Assembly: GCA_026391315.1 (NCBI GenBank)
Contig: JAPLDT010000037.1
Span: 33,187 to 97,186, forward strand
Direction of reading: 5' to 3'
DNA length: 64,000 nucleotides
DNA from: Bacteroidia bacterium
GTDB taxonomy: Bacteria; Bacteroidota; Bacteroidia; Bacteroidales; Prolixibacteraceae
Shown piece after piece: positions 25,099-33,257 of this stretch. Position 1 is the stretch's first letter. Every line of letters starts with the position of its first letter. Under the pieces are notes generated by a model that was not told where the DNA came from, did no database searches, and saw nothing but the letters and a program-made list of their open reading frames with translations. The position numbers were made by a program, and so were the translations under genes.

Positions 25099-27030
25099 CT
25101 ACTTTTTCTTTTGAGTATCCAACACTAACTTAATTTTTGTTCCGCTAATTATGTCACTCGTTAAGTCAATGGTTCCGTTCATTTCCTTAATTATCTGATA
25201 ACAAATTGATAATCCGAGTCCTGTCCCCTTTCCTTCATCCTTTGTTGTATAAAAGGGAAGCATGATATTATTGATATCGTCATGACTGATACCAATCCCA
25301 TTGTCAGTCACTTCAACAATCAGCATTTGATTTTCCTGATAAGTTCTTATTCCAACAATCATTTCAACATATTCTTCCTGTTTGCTTTTCTTTTCCATCA
25401 CCGCATCTTTGGCATTGGTCAGCAGATTGATGATAACCTGCTCAAATCTATAAGTATTGCCAATTATTTGAGGAATCTGATTTGCGAGTTGAAGATCCAA
25501 GGTGATTCCAAGGTGTTTGAACTGTTCAGCTATCATCGAAGTGGCATTTTCGATGCTTGAATTAATATCGAAGGCTGTCAATATATAATCGTCGTGGCTT
25601 CTCGAAAATGCACGGACATGATCGATGATGTTCCTGATCCGTGTGATATTTTCGAATATTTTATCCGATTTGTTTTTAAGGAATTCAATGTTGATCGTTT
25701 CTGTTTTAGAAGTCTCAAATAAAATTTTGTCCATTACCATCGAAATGATATTTAATGGCTGGTTGATTTCATGTGCGATGCCTGTGGCCATTTCTCCCAG
25801 ATTGGCCATACGGTCGGCATGTATTTGCTTTGTTTCCATTTTCTTCCGATACGAAATATCGCGGATGATGATCATGAACGACAAGGGCACCCCCTCGGGA
25901 TTCTGTATTAACGTAGAACTAATCTCAGCTGTAAATAGAGTGTGGTTTTTCTTTCTGAATTTTAACTCAATATTTTGTGAAAGCCCTTCACTCATTGTTT
26001 TTTTAAATATTTCATTTATGGTAATTCTCTCATCATCAGGAATGAAGAGTAAAATATCTTTACTCACTATATCATCTCTGTTACAGTTGCCAAATAGTTC
26101 GAGACCTATTTCAGAAACCTCGGAAATGATTCCATTCAGGTCGATTAATAAAATGCCATCGGGCGATGCGTTTAATATTGTTTTGTATTTTTCCTCACTT
26201 ACTTTTATGATCTGCTCAGCCCGCTTGCGCTCGGTGATGTCAACAACATTTATCAGGCATTGTTTGCCATTCGCGACAGCCATACCTTCGATATGCACAT
26301 ATTTTGGTTGATTGCCATCTGGTTGGAGTATTACTTCGCATATTTGTTTGGTTTTTCTTCTAAAAACATCATTGAAAAAAGCATTGAAGACAGGCCGCGT
26401 ACTATCCGAAACCAAGAAGCTGAAATGACGGTTAATTAAATGTGAACGTTCATTTACAAGGATACCGGCGCCGTTATAGTTCAGATCTTGAATGGTTTGT
26501 TCCTTGGTAAGCGTAAAATAGCCAAATGGGGCAAAATCGTATAGTTCAGTATATTTTTCTTCACTCTTTTTAAGGGCATCATTGACTCTGGTCAAATTGT
26601 CGGCAGATTTTTTCAGTAGTGTGGCATCTCTGATAACTGTCTGTTTCTGATTGAAAAGGTCAAGAAAAACGTTGATTTTACTTACCAGAATATGTTTATG
26701 AATTGGTTTAAAAAGGTAATCGACAGCACCGAAACTATACCCTTTGAACACTTCCATTTCATTGCTGTTGCCGGCAGTCAGAAAAATAATCGGTACTTTA
26801 TCGACTAATCTTTCTTCATTCATCTTCAATGCCAGATCATAGCCGTTCATTCCGGGCATCCGAACATCGATGATGGCCAATGCCAGTTCAAGCCCCCGAG
26901 TTTTCTCAAGTGCCTCAGAACCGGAATACGCCATGATCAGGTTAACATCGATGTTCTTAGTGATAACCTCAAGGAAAGTCATATTTTCCTGGGTGTCGTC
27001 AACAATGAGAAGGTTGGGGAGATGTTTCAT
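25099..27030 (-). CDS. Sensor histidine kinase, REC-PAS-PAS-HisKA-HATPase
   Basis: 643 residues from ATG 27030 (MKHLPNLLIVDD), chosen because the frame upstream translates a spacer repeat. Order: N-terminal receiver (LLIVDDTQEN, IIDVRMPGMNGYDLA, K in LFKPIHKHI), two PAS domains (~165-290 and ~300-395), HisKA with the phospho-accepting H at about 420 (GIAHEINQPL), and HATPase (NLLTNAKDAV, DNGIGI, GKGTGLGLS). Cytoplasmic: no membrane helices. The N-terminal receiver suggests it takes input from another kinase as well as from its PAS ligand. Pairs with the NtrC-type regulator one base downstream. Confidence 0.9.
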   Translation of the reverse strand: MKHLPNLLIVDDTQENMTFLEVITKNIDVNLIMAYSGSEALEKTRGLELALAIIDVRMPGMNGYDLALKMNEERLVDKVPIIFLTAGNSNEMEVFKGYSFGAVDYLFKPIHKHILVSKINVFLDLFNQKQTVIRDATLLKKSADNLTRVNDALKKSEEKYTELYDFAPFGYFTLTKEQTIQDLNYNGAGILVNERSHLINRHFSFLVSDSTRPVFNAFFNDVFRRKTKQICEVILQPDGNQPKYVHIEGMAVANGKQCLINVVDITERKRAEQIIKVSEEKYKTILNASPDGILLIDLNGIISEVSEIGLELFGNCNRDDIVSKDILLFIPDDERITINEIFKKTMSEGLSQNIELKFRKKNHTLFTAEISSTLIQNPEGVPLSFMIIIRDISYRKKMETKQIHADRMANLGEMATGIAHEINQPLNIISMVMDKILFETSKTETINIEFLKNKSDKIFENITRIRNIIDHVRAFSRSHDDYILTAFDINSSIENATSMIAEQFKHLGITLDLQLANQIPQIIGNTYRFEQVIINLLTNAKDAVMEKKSKQEEYVEMIVGIRTYQENQMLIVEVTDNGIGISHDDINNIMLPFYTTKDEGKGTGLGLSICYQIIKEMNGTIDLTSDIISGTKIKLVLDTQKKK

Positions 27031-27068
27031 GGGGGAGATTGGTTGATAGGTTGATAAGTTGATGGGTA

Positions 27069-27100
27069 TGCCTGTCCCTGAGCGTAGCCGAAGGGGGTTG
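27069..27100. repeat. Dispersed REP-like element, copy 2
   Basis: Contains CCCTGAGCGTAGCCGAAGGG, an imperfect inverted repeat (CCCT...AGGG), flanked by TGCCTGT and GGTTG. Same family as 22986-23004 and 33115-33149. It has been inserted into, or joined to, the remnant gvpA reading frame just upstream of the kinase gene. Confidence 0.6.
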
Positions 27101-27110
27101 AAAAAGGCAT

Positions 27111-27155
27111 CACTTCTATGAGGTTGGATAACCCAATTGTCTTTTCTACTGACAT
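27111..27155 (-). pseudogene. 5' remnant of a second gvpA
   Basis: From ATG 27155 on the minus strand the translation is [15 protein letters not shown], against [15 protein letters not shown] at the start of the intact gvpA. Similarity includes the ribosome site and leader (TTGGAGAT here, AGGAGATC there). After 15 codons it runs into a REP-like repeat and a GTTGAT-type spacer; the chimeric frame stops at a TGA overlapping the kinase ATG. It may still be translated as a 42-residue leader peptide coupled to the kinase. Confidence 0.8.
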
Positions 27156-27296
27156 TTTTTATCTCCAATTTTTTAAGTAATATGTTTTACAAATATTACT
27201 TAAAAATTACAATATGCAATTTATATGTGACATATCTGCAATTATTTTATTCAAAATGTAATTTGAGATCAAGTATCAACAAATTACATTAATGAC

Positions 27297-27644
27297 ATGA
27301 AAAAGAAAAGCGATAAGTATTTTGAACTTCTTGAGAATATTGCTGCAATAAGGAAAGACAAAGGACTTTCGCAGGATAATATTGCAGATGCAATTGGCAT
27401 GAAACAAGCCGGATACTCATTAATAGAGAAGGGAGAAAGGGGTTTGGATTATGAGCTTTTATTACAGATTGCAATAGCGCTTGGAGCAAGCGTGACTTAT
27501 ATTATCGACTATAAAAAGCAACAAAAATCAGATCCGGTAGAAGCGATATTGCAAATAAAACTGAATAGCAATACCAAGGATCAAGTTCTTAAATTGGTTT
27601 TCGGACAGAATAATATTGAGATCCTAAATACAATAGTTCGTTAA
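27297..27644 (+). CDS. XRE-family helix-turn-helix regulator
   Basis: 115 residues. Residues 10-66 form an HTH_3 domain (AAIRKDKGLSQDNIADAIGMKQAGYSLIEKGERG), with the usual Q28-like recognition helix; the remainder is a short helical tail, possibly for dimerisation. It is divergent from the gas vesicle regulatory genes across about 140 bases, and so could control the two-component genes. No induction partner (HipA or toxin) is beside it. Confidence 0.85.
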   Translation: MKKKSDKYFELLENIAAIRKDKGLSQDNIADAIGMKQAGYSLIEKGERGLDYELLLQIAIALGASVTYIIDYKKQQKSDPVEAILQIKLNSNTKDQVLKLVFGQNNIEILNTIVR

Positions 27645-28076
27645 ATTTTAAGAGTTTTTACTTCTTCCTTGACAGTTAGTCAGACCAGTAAACTGCTTTT
27701 CATCACGATACTGAAAATCAATCTTAACTTGCTGCTTTCATTGTTCGAATAATGGGGAGTAGTTTATTATATGGTTGATCCATCTGGTTATATAGTCCTC
27801 CATCTATATATCTAATTAAACTACCTTGAATTCTATGATATTCCAACGAATGGAGTTAAGTTCTGAAAATCTTGAGTTATATAATTTCTAAAGTCTTCTG
27901 TATATTCCGATCTAATTTGTCCGGAATAAACACAACATGGAGCTTGTCAAAGCAAGTGCGACCTATACAGGATATAAATAAGAGTAAACTTTGTTGATTT
28001 TTTTTTACCTTGCGTTCCTGTTTCCATCTTAGGATTTGGCGCATCCAGAAGACTGTAATTTTAAAGAAACGAATCC
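27645..28076. other. Non-coding stretch between the XRE gene and pheA
   Basis: 432 bases, AT-rich, without a convincing gene on either strand. Short open frames here are unsupported by composition or motifs. It probably holds the end of the XRE transcript and the pheA promoter; no clear TTG/TAnnTTTG pair was found. A T9 tract lies just before 28006. Confidence 0.5.
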
Positions 28077-28904
28077 ATGAAGAAAGTCGCAATACAAGGG
28101 ATCAAAGGTAGTTTTCACGAAGATGCCGCCTTAAAATATTTTGGAGAGGAGGCCGAAATCATTGAATGCCGCACCTTCCGAAAGGTGTGTGAAATGCTCG
28201 ATCGCGATGAGGTGCATTGCGCCGTGATGGCCATTGAGAACTCCATTGCCGGAAGCCTTCTCCAGAATTATGCCTTGATCCGTGATTACCACCTGAAAAT
28301 TATTGGGGAAATATACATCCACATTCAGATGAACCTGATGGTTTTTCCGGGGGTGAAAAAGAAAGAGATCAGGGAAATCTACTCCCATCCGGTGTCGTTT
28401 TTACAGTGCGCCGAATACCTTGAAAGGCATTTCGCAAATGCTGAGCGTAAGGAATTGGGTGACAATGCGATGGTGGCAAAACTCATCCACGACGAAAAAA
28501 TATTGCATGCCGCAGCGATCAGCAACCTGCGTTCTGCAAGCCTGTATGGGCTCGAGATCCTGGACAAAGGTATCGAAACAAACAAGAAAAACTACACCCG
28601 CTTTTGGATACTTTCCAAACATGCTACCCTAAGCGATCATAACAACAAAGCATCCTTGTGTTTCGAAGTTGGACATTATTATGGCGCTTTGGCCCGTGTG
28701 CTCAATATCTTTGCAGAAAACAAGATCAACCTGAATAAGATCCAATCGGTTCCGGTTCTTGGAAAACCCAATGAATACACGATGCACGTTGATGTAGAAT
28801 GGGATTCTGAAGGCGATTATGAACGGGCCATCCATCTGATATTAAAGAATGTCTCAAGCCTTGCTATACTGGGCGAATACAAAAAAGCAGATATTAACTC
28901 CTGA
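28077..28904 (+). CDS. pheA: Prephenate dehydratase
   Basis: 275 residues. N-terminal catalytic domain with the GIKGSFHEDAA start, AIENSIAGSL, SHPVSFLQCAEYL, and the active-site T-R-F motif in NYTRFWIL near residue 178; C-terminal ACT domain (EVGHYYGALARVLNIFAENKINLNKIQSVP) that normally binds phenylalanine for feedback inhibition. It converts prephenate to phenylpyruvate. There is no chorismate mutase domain. First of a three-gene run with flavodoxin and an aminotransferase that probably transaminates the phenylpyruvate. Confidence 0.95.
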   Translation: MKKVAIQGIKGSFHEDAALKYFGEEAEIIECRTFRKVCEMLDRDEVHCAVMAIENSIAGSLLQNYALIRDYHLKIIGEIYIHIQMNLMVFPGVKKKEIREIYSHPVSFLQCAEYLERHFANAERKELGDNAMVAKLIHDEKILHAAAISNLRSASLYGLEILDKGIETNKKNYTRFWILSKHATLSDHNNKASLCFEVGHYYGALARVLNIFAENKINLNKIQSVPVLGKPNEYTMHVDVEWDSEGDYERAIHLILKNVSSLAILGEYKKADINS

Positions 28905-28918
28905 AAAATCAATATATT

Positions 28919-29437
28919 ATGGAAAAAATTGCCATCTTTTTCGGACCACTTGACGGGTCAGTTCATCGGATTGCCAAATTGGTTGCATCGAAAATCGGTA
29001 CTGAGAAGGTCGATTTAATTCACATCGCATCAGCAACAACCTCAGATTTGGAGAAATACAACAAGATTATTTTTGGCATCTCCACCGTTGGTAAAGACAC
29101 CTGGCAACAAAAGTTCGACAACATCGACTGGACAAAATTCTTCCCCGTAGTCGCATCGTTCAACTTTACCGGAAAGAAGGTAGCCCTCTTCGGTCTGGGC
29201 GACCATATCACCTATGCCTATCACTTTGTGGATGCAGTTGGGCTTTTGGGTAAAACAATAAAAAGTCAGGGTGGAGAAATCTACGGGAAAGTTAGTACTG
29301 AGGGATATACTTTCCAGGATTCCGAAGCAATCGTAGAGGGAAAGTTCATTGGCTTACCGATTGATGAGGATTTTGAGCCTGAACTGACCGAAAAACGTGT
29401 CTCCGCATGGGTTAACTCCCTGATGAAGGAATTCTGA
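28919..29437 (+). CDS. fldA: Flavodoxin
   Basis: 172 residues, long-chain flavodoxin size. The FMN-phosphate loop is the start (FFGPLDGSVHRIAKLV, in place of the classic TGNTE), and the flavin-stacking region appears as GISTVGKDTWQQKFDN and ALFGLGDHITYAYHFVDAVG. It is an electron carrier. The phosphate-loop sequence departs from the textbook T/S-x-T-G-x-T, as seen in other Bacteroidetes flavodoxins. Its stop overlaps the aminotransferase start. Confidence 0.85.
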   Translation: MEKIAIFFGPLDGSVHRIAKLVASKIGTEKVDLIHIASATTSDLEKYNKIIFGISTVGKDTWQQKFDNIDWTKFFPVVASFNFTGKKVALFGLGDHITYAYHFVDAVGLLGKTIKSQGGEIYGKVSTEGYTFQDSEAIVEGKFIGLPIDEDFEPELTEKRVSAWVNSLMKEF

Positions 29438-30759
29438 TGATGACTAACACACCGGTTCCAGCATCCATTGTTGATGAGAAAATTGCGGCTTTAGAGGTCG
29501 AAGAGATTGGCAATGCTTCAATCCGGGAAATCGTACAGCTGGTTAGCAGCATTGAAGCCGCCACAGGTATCAGCTACATCCGGATGGAGATGGGGATTCC
29601 CGGACTTCCCCCCTCTCAGGTTGGCGTAGAAGCCGAAATTGAGGCCCTGCGAAATAACGTAGCATCAAAATATCCCCAGATCGACGGTATACCATCCCTG
29701 AAATCGGAAGCATCGCGTTTTGTAAAGCTTTTTATGAACATCGATGTCAGGCCCGAAGGATGCGTACCTACAGTCGGATCCATGGAAGGCAGTTACGCTG
29801 CTTTTTTGGTTACTGCTGCCAGGGAAAAAGAGAAAGATACCGCACTCTTTATCGATCCGGGTTTTCCGGTCCAGAAGCAACAGATGTTGGTGATGAACCA
29901 GAAATATCTCTCCTTCGATGTCTTTGACTTCAGAGGGGAGAAACTGAGGGAAAAGCTGGAATCTTACCTGTCGAAGGGGAATATTTGCAACATCATCTAC
30001 TCCAATCCCAACAACCCGTCCTGGATATGCTTAACAGACGACGAACTAAAAATCATCGGCGAGCTGGCAGACAAATATGATGTGGTGGTAATAGAAGATC
30101 TAGCCTATTTTGCCATGGACTTCCGGCTGGATTTGTCAAAACCCGGCATACCTCCTTATCAGCCCACTGTGGCGCGATACACACGAAATTGGGTTATGAT
30201 GATCTCAAGTTCAAAAGTATTCTCCTATGCCGGTCAAAGAATCGGAATCCTGATCATTTCCGACCTGTTGTACCACCGTCATTCTCAAAATCTTAGCGAC
30301 AGGCTTCGTGTACACGGGTTCGGCAATGCGATTATCCACAGGGTACTTTATGCGATGACATCCGGAACATCCCATTCCGCGCAGTATGCTTTGGCTGCCA
30401 TGTTCAGGCATGCCAACAACGGAACTTATGATTTCATCGCAGAAGTTAAGGAATACGGGGAGAAAGCTCGGATCATGAAGCAACTTTTTCTCTCCAATGG
30501 GTTCGAAATCGTTTATGCCACTGATATTGACAAACCCGTCGGGGATGGATTCTATTTCACAATCAGTTATCCGGGAATGGATGAGGCCAAATTGTTGTAT
30601 CACCTCCTTTTTTACGGCATCAGCGCCATCTCATTGGGCAATACCGGGAGCTCAAAACAGGGTTTGAGGGCTTGTGTCTCAAATGTCCGTCGTGATCAAT
30701 TCGCGGATCTCGAAACAAGATTGAATCAGTTTCATCGGGATTTTCCGGCCGACTTATAA
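29437..30759 (+). CDS. PLP-dependent aminotransferase, class I/II
   Basis: 440 residues. Fold-type I features: IYSNPNNPSW (the N-P motif that contacts PLP), VIEDLAYFAMDF, and the Schiff-base lysine in SSSKVFSYAGQRIG. The start at 29437 is part of the TGATGATG overlap with flavodoxin; ATG 29440 is equally possible. Following pheA in an operon, the likely job is transamination of phenylpyruvate (or another aromatic or branched 2-oxo acid), but substrate cannot be told from motifs. Confidence 0.88.
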   Translation: MMTNTPVPASIVDEKIAALEVEEIGNASIREIVQLVSSIEAATGISYIRMEMGIPGLPPSQVGVEAEIEALRNNVASKYPQIDGIPSLKSEASRFVKLFMNIDVRPEGCVPTVGSMEGSYAAFLVTAAREKEKDTALFIDPGFPVQKQQMLVMNQKYLSFDVFDFRGEKLREKLESYLSKGNICNIIYSNPNNPSWICLTDDELKIIGELADKYDVVVIEDLAYFAMDFRLDLSKPGIPPYQPTVARYTRNWVMMISSSKVFSYAGQRIGILIISDLLYHRHSQNLSDRLRVHGFGNAIIHRVLYAMTSGTSHSAQYALAAMFRHANNGTYDFIAEVKEYGEKARIMKQLFLSNGFEIVYATDIDKPVGDGFYFTISYPGMDEAKLLYHLLFYGISAISLGNTGSSKQGLRACVSNVRRDQFADLETRLNQFHRDFPADL

Positions 30760-30873
30760 ATTGAAAGTAAAAGTAGTCGTTTTTTGAAAATATGTAAGAA
30801 ATCGGTTACAGGACAAAAGTCATAACTGACACCATTTCCAATACCGAAATTTGAAATTAAAATAACGAACAAA

Positions 30874-31101
30874 ATGGCTAAAGTCATAGGAGCAGTAGTT
30901 GTTGACTCGGAAGTTTGCAAGGGATGTAACCTCTGTGTCGTATCTTGTCCAACGAAAACCTTGGGGCTCAACCGCGATGTCAATAGCAAGGGATACCACT
31001 ATTCATACATGGAATACCCTGATGAATGTATCGGATGTTCAAATTGCTCTTCAGTTTGTCCGGACAGTTGTATCACAGTTTACAGATTAAGATTAGATTA
31101 A
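30874..31101 (+). CDS. 2-oxoacid:ferredoxin oxidoreductase delta subunit (2x 4Fe-4S)
   Basis: 75 residues. Two ferredoxin motifs: C-x2-C-x2-C-x3-CP (CKGCNLCVVSCP) and C-x2-C-x2-C-x3-CP (CIGCSNCSSVCP). It delivers electrons from the TPP enzyme to external ferredoxin. The gene order delta-alpha-beta-gamma that follows is typical of the Vor/Kor complexes of anaerobes. Confidence 0.93.
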   Translation: MAKVIGAVVVDSEVCKGCNLCVVSCPTKTLGLNRDVNSKGYHYSYMEYPDECIGCSNCSSVCPDSCITVYRLRLD

Positions 31102-31119
31102 TCAATTAAAAATCCAAAT

Positions 31120-32205
31120 ATGGGTGAATTAAGATTGATGAAAGGAAACGAAGTGATTGCAGAAGCAGCCATTCGGTATGGCTGTGACGGTTATTTCGGG
31201 TATCCGATCACCCCACAATCGGAAGTGATGGAGTCACTCATGGCAAATAGACCGTGGGAAACCACCGGAATGGTTGTTTTGCAGGCAGAAAGTGAGATCG
31301 CTTCCATTCACATGGTTTACGGAGCAGCAGGTTGCGGCAAAAGAGTGATGACCTCCTCGTCCAGTCCCGGTATCAGCCTGATGGCGGAAGGCATCTCCTA
31401 CATTGCAGGTTCCGAACTTCCCTGTGTAATCGTTAATGTACAACGAGGAGGACCCGGCTTGGGTACCATTCAGCCATCTCAGGCCGACTACAATCAGGCA
31501 ACCAAAGGAGGAGGACATGGCGACTATTCATTGCTGGTACTTGCTCCTGCTTCCGTTCAGGAGATGCACGATTTTATCGGTCTTGGTTTTGAACTGGCTT
31601 ACAAATACCGCAATCCGGTGATGATTCTGGCTGATGGCGTCATTGGTCAGATGATGGAGAAAGTTGAGCTGATGGATCAGCGGCCAAGATGGACTGATCA
31701 GCAATTGAAAGAGATCACCGGCAGCTGGGCAACACAAGGTAAAACAAAAGATCGGCCCAAGCATGTGATCACCTCCCTCGAAATGGACTCACACATCATG
31801 GAAGATAACAACCTTCGCCTTCAGGCAAAATACAAACGGATGAAAGAAGAGGATGTCCGGTTTGAGGCCATAGATTGCGAAGATGCTGAATATGTACTAG
31901 TTGCATTTGGTTGTGCTGCCAGAATTTGTCAGAAAACCGTTCAATTGGCAAGGGCTCGGGGCTACAAAGTCGGATTACTGAGACCAATTACGCTTTTCCC
32001 GTTTCCTGAAAAGGTTATTGCAGAAATGGCTGGCCGCGTCAAAGGCTTTTTAACTGTCGAGTTCAATGCAGGTCAGATGGTCTACGATGTGCGTTTGGCG
32101 GCTAACGGCATGACAAAAGTCGAATATTTTGGCCGGATGGGCGGAATTCTTCCCTCTCCGGATGAAGTTGAGAAAGCGCTTTTCCAAACAATGATAGGAG
32201 GATAA
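31120..32205 (+). CDS. vorB: 2-oxoacid:ferredoxin oxidoreductase alpha subunit (VorB type)
   Basis: 361 residues. Pyrimidine-binding and transketolase-C-like domains: GYFGYPITPQSEVME, VLQAESEIASIHMVYGAAGCGKRVMTSSSSPG, and VNVQRGGPGLGTIQPSQADY. The sequence pattern matches proteins labelled 3-methyl-2-oxobutanoate dehydrogenase VorB in Bacteroidetes, which would oxidise branched-chain 2-oxoacids to acyl-CoA with reduction of ferredoxin; 2-oxoglutarate is a possible alternative. Unlike single-chain PFOR, the subunits are separate. Confidence 0.88.
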   Translation: MGELRLMKGNEVIAEAAIRYGCDGYFGYPITPQSEVMESLMANRPWETTGMVVLQAESEIASIHMVYGAAGCGKRVMTSSSSPGISLMAEGISYIAGSELPCVIVNVQRGGPGLGTIQPSQADYNQATKGGGHGDYSLLVLAPASVQEMHDFIGLGFELAYKYRNPVMILADGVIGQMMEKVELMDQRPRWTDQQLKEITGSWATQGKTKDRPKHVITSLEMDSHIMEDNNLRLQAKYKRMKEEDVRFEAIDCEDAEYVLVAFGCAARICQKTVQLARARGYKVGLLRPITLFPFPEKVIAEMAGRVKGFLTVEFNAGQMVYDVRLAANGMTKVEYFGRMGGILPSPDEVEKALFQTMIGG

Positions 32206-32208
32206 ACT

Positions 32209-33021
32209 ATGTCAGAAGTTGCTGAAAAAATCAAAAATATCATCAGACCTGAAAACCTGATCTATAGCAAATCACCCGTTCTGAACGACGTGACCATGCA
32301 CTATTGTCCGGGATGCAGTCATGGAGTTGTGCACAAACTGATTGCAGAGGTCATCGATGAAATGGGAATCCAAGACCAAACAATTGGGGTTTCCCCGGTA
32401 GGTTGCGCTGTTTTTGCCTACAATTACATCGACATTGACTGGTCGGAAGCAGCCCATGGTCGGGCGCCTGCCGTTGCAACCGGAATCAAACGCGTGATGC
32501 CGGAGAAAACCGTTTTCACCTACCAGGGAGATGGCGACCTTGCGGCCATTGGTACTGCAGAAACCATGCATGCTGTCAACAGGGGCGAGAATATCGTCAT
32601 GATCTTCATCAACAACGCCATCTACGGGATGACCGGAGGACAAATGGCCCCAACTACCCTGCTTGGTCAGGTAACCTCTACTACCCCATATGGAAGGAAT
32701 GTCGATCTCAATGGATATCCCTTGAAAATAACCGAATTAATTGCTCAATTGCCCGGTGCAGCTTTTGTTACCCGTCAGAGTGTTCATACACCAGGGGCCG
32801 TTAGGAAAGCTAAAAAGGCGATTAAAAAGGCATTCGAAATATCACAAAAGAATATTGGTACCAGTTTTGTTGAGATAGTCTCTACCTGTAATTCAGGTTG
32901 GAAAATGACTCCGGTCGATTCCAACGACTGGATGGTGAAACACATGTTTCCTTTGTTCCCTTTGGGCGATTTGAAAGATGGAGGCAAAGAAGCGACTGAA
33001 CCATTTGAGGTTAAAGGATAA
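32209..33021 (+). CDS. 2-oxoacid:ferredoxin oxidoreductase beta subunit (TPP-binding)
   Basis: 270 residues. TPP-binding core: HYCPGCSHGVVHKLIAE, VSPVGCAVFAYNYID, GRAPAVATGIKR, and the GDGDLAAIG...N-N metal motif (YQGDGDLAAIGTAE, FINNAIYGMTGGQ). Binds TPP and carries out decarboxylation with the alpha subunit. The last codons and the stop lie in the first unit of a 14-bp tandem repeat whose inverted copy is found 160 bases downstream. Confidence 0.92.
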   Translation: MSEVAEKIKNIIRPENLIYSKSPVLNDVTMHYCPGCSHGVVHKLIAEVIDEMGIQDQTIGVSPVGCAVFAYNYIDIDWSEAAHGRAPAVATGIKRVMPEKTVFTYQGDGDLAAIGTAETMHAVNRGENIVMIFINNAIYGMTGGQMAPTTLLGQVTSTTPYGRNVDLNGYPLKITELIAQLPGAAFVTRQSVHTPGAVRKAKKAIKKAFEISQKNIGTSFVEIVSTCNSGWKMTPVDSNDWMVKHMFPLFPLGDLKDGGKEATEPFEVKG

Positions 33022-33210
33022 AGTAAAAAGGATAAAGTAAAAAGGATAAAGTAAAAAGGATAAAGTAAAAAGGATAAAGTAGGGAACTCCGGTTTTTTGA
33101 GTTTTGAAAGGTGAGACCGGTCCCTTAGCGAAGTCGAAGGGGAGTTGAGAGTTGAGGACATTAAGATCGGTGCGTTCTTTACTTTATCCTTTTTACTTTA
33201 TCCTTTATCC
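33009..33210. repeat. 14-bp tandem array at the beta-subunit 3' end plus inverted copy
   Basis: GGATAAAGTAAAAA is repeated 4.7 times at 33016-33081. A second block at 33178-33210 is its reverse complement; it matches 33009-33041, including the last two codons and the stop of the beta-subunit gene, with one mismatch in 33 bases. A long stem could form, with a loop that holds a REP-like element (33115-33149) and the frame-free spacer. Confidence 0.85.
33115..33149. repeat. Dispersed REP-like element, copy 3
   Basis: Contains CCCTTAGCGAAGTCGAAGGG, an inverted repeat with CCCT/AGGG ends, preceded by GACCGGT and followed by GAGTTGAG. Same family as 22986-23004 and 27069-27100. It sits in the loop between the tandem array and its inverted copy. 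Confidence 0.6.
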
Positions 33211-33257
33211 TTCTTTCTTAATCAATTTCAGACAATTGAACAACTAATTAGAAAGCA

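Noticed and set aside
27877..28092. 71-residue minus-strand frame before pheA
   Set aside because: Basic, low-complexity translation without motifs or ribosome site; it overlaps the pheA start.
33016..33081. CRISPR array
   Set aside because: The 14-bp units are directly adjacent with no spacers; it is a plain tandem repeat.
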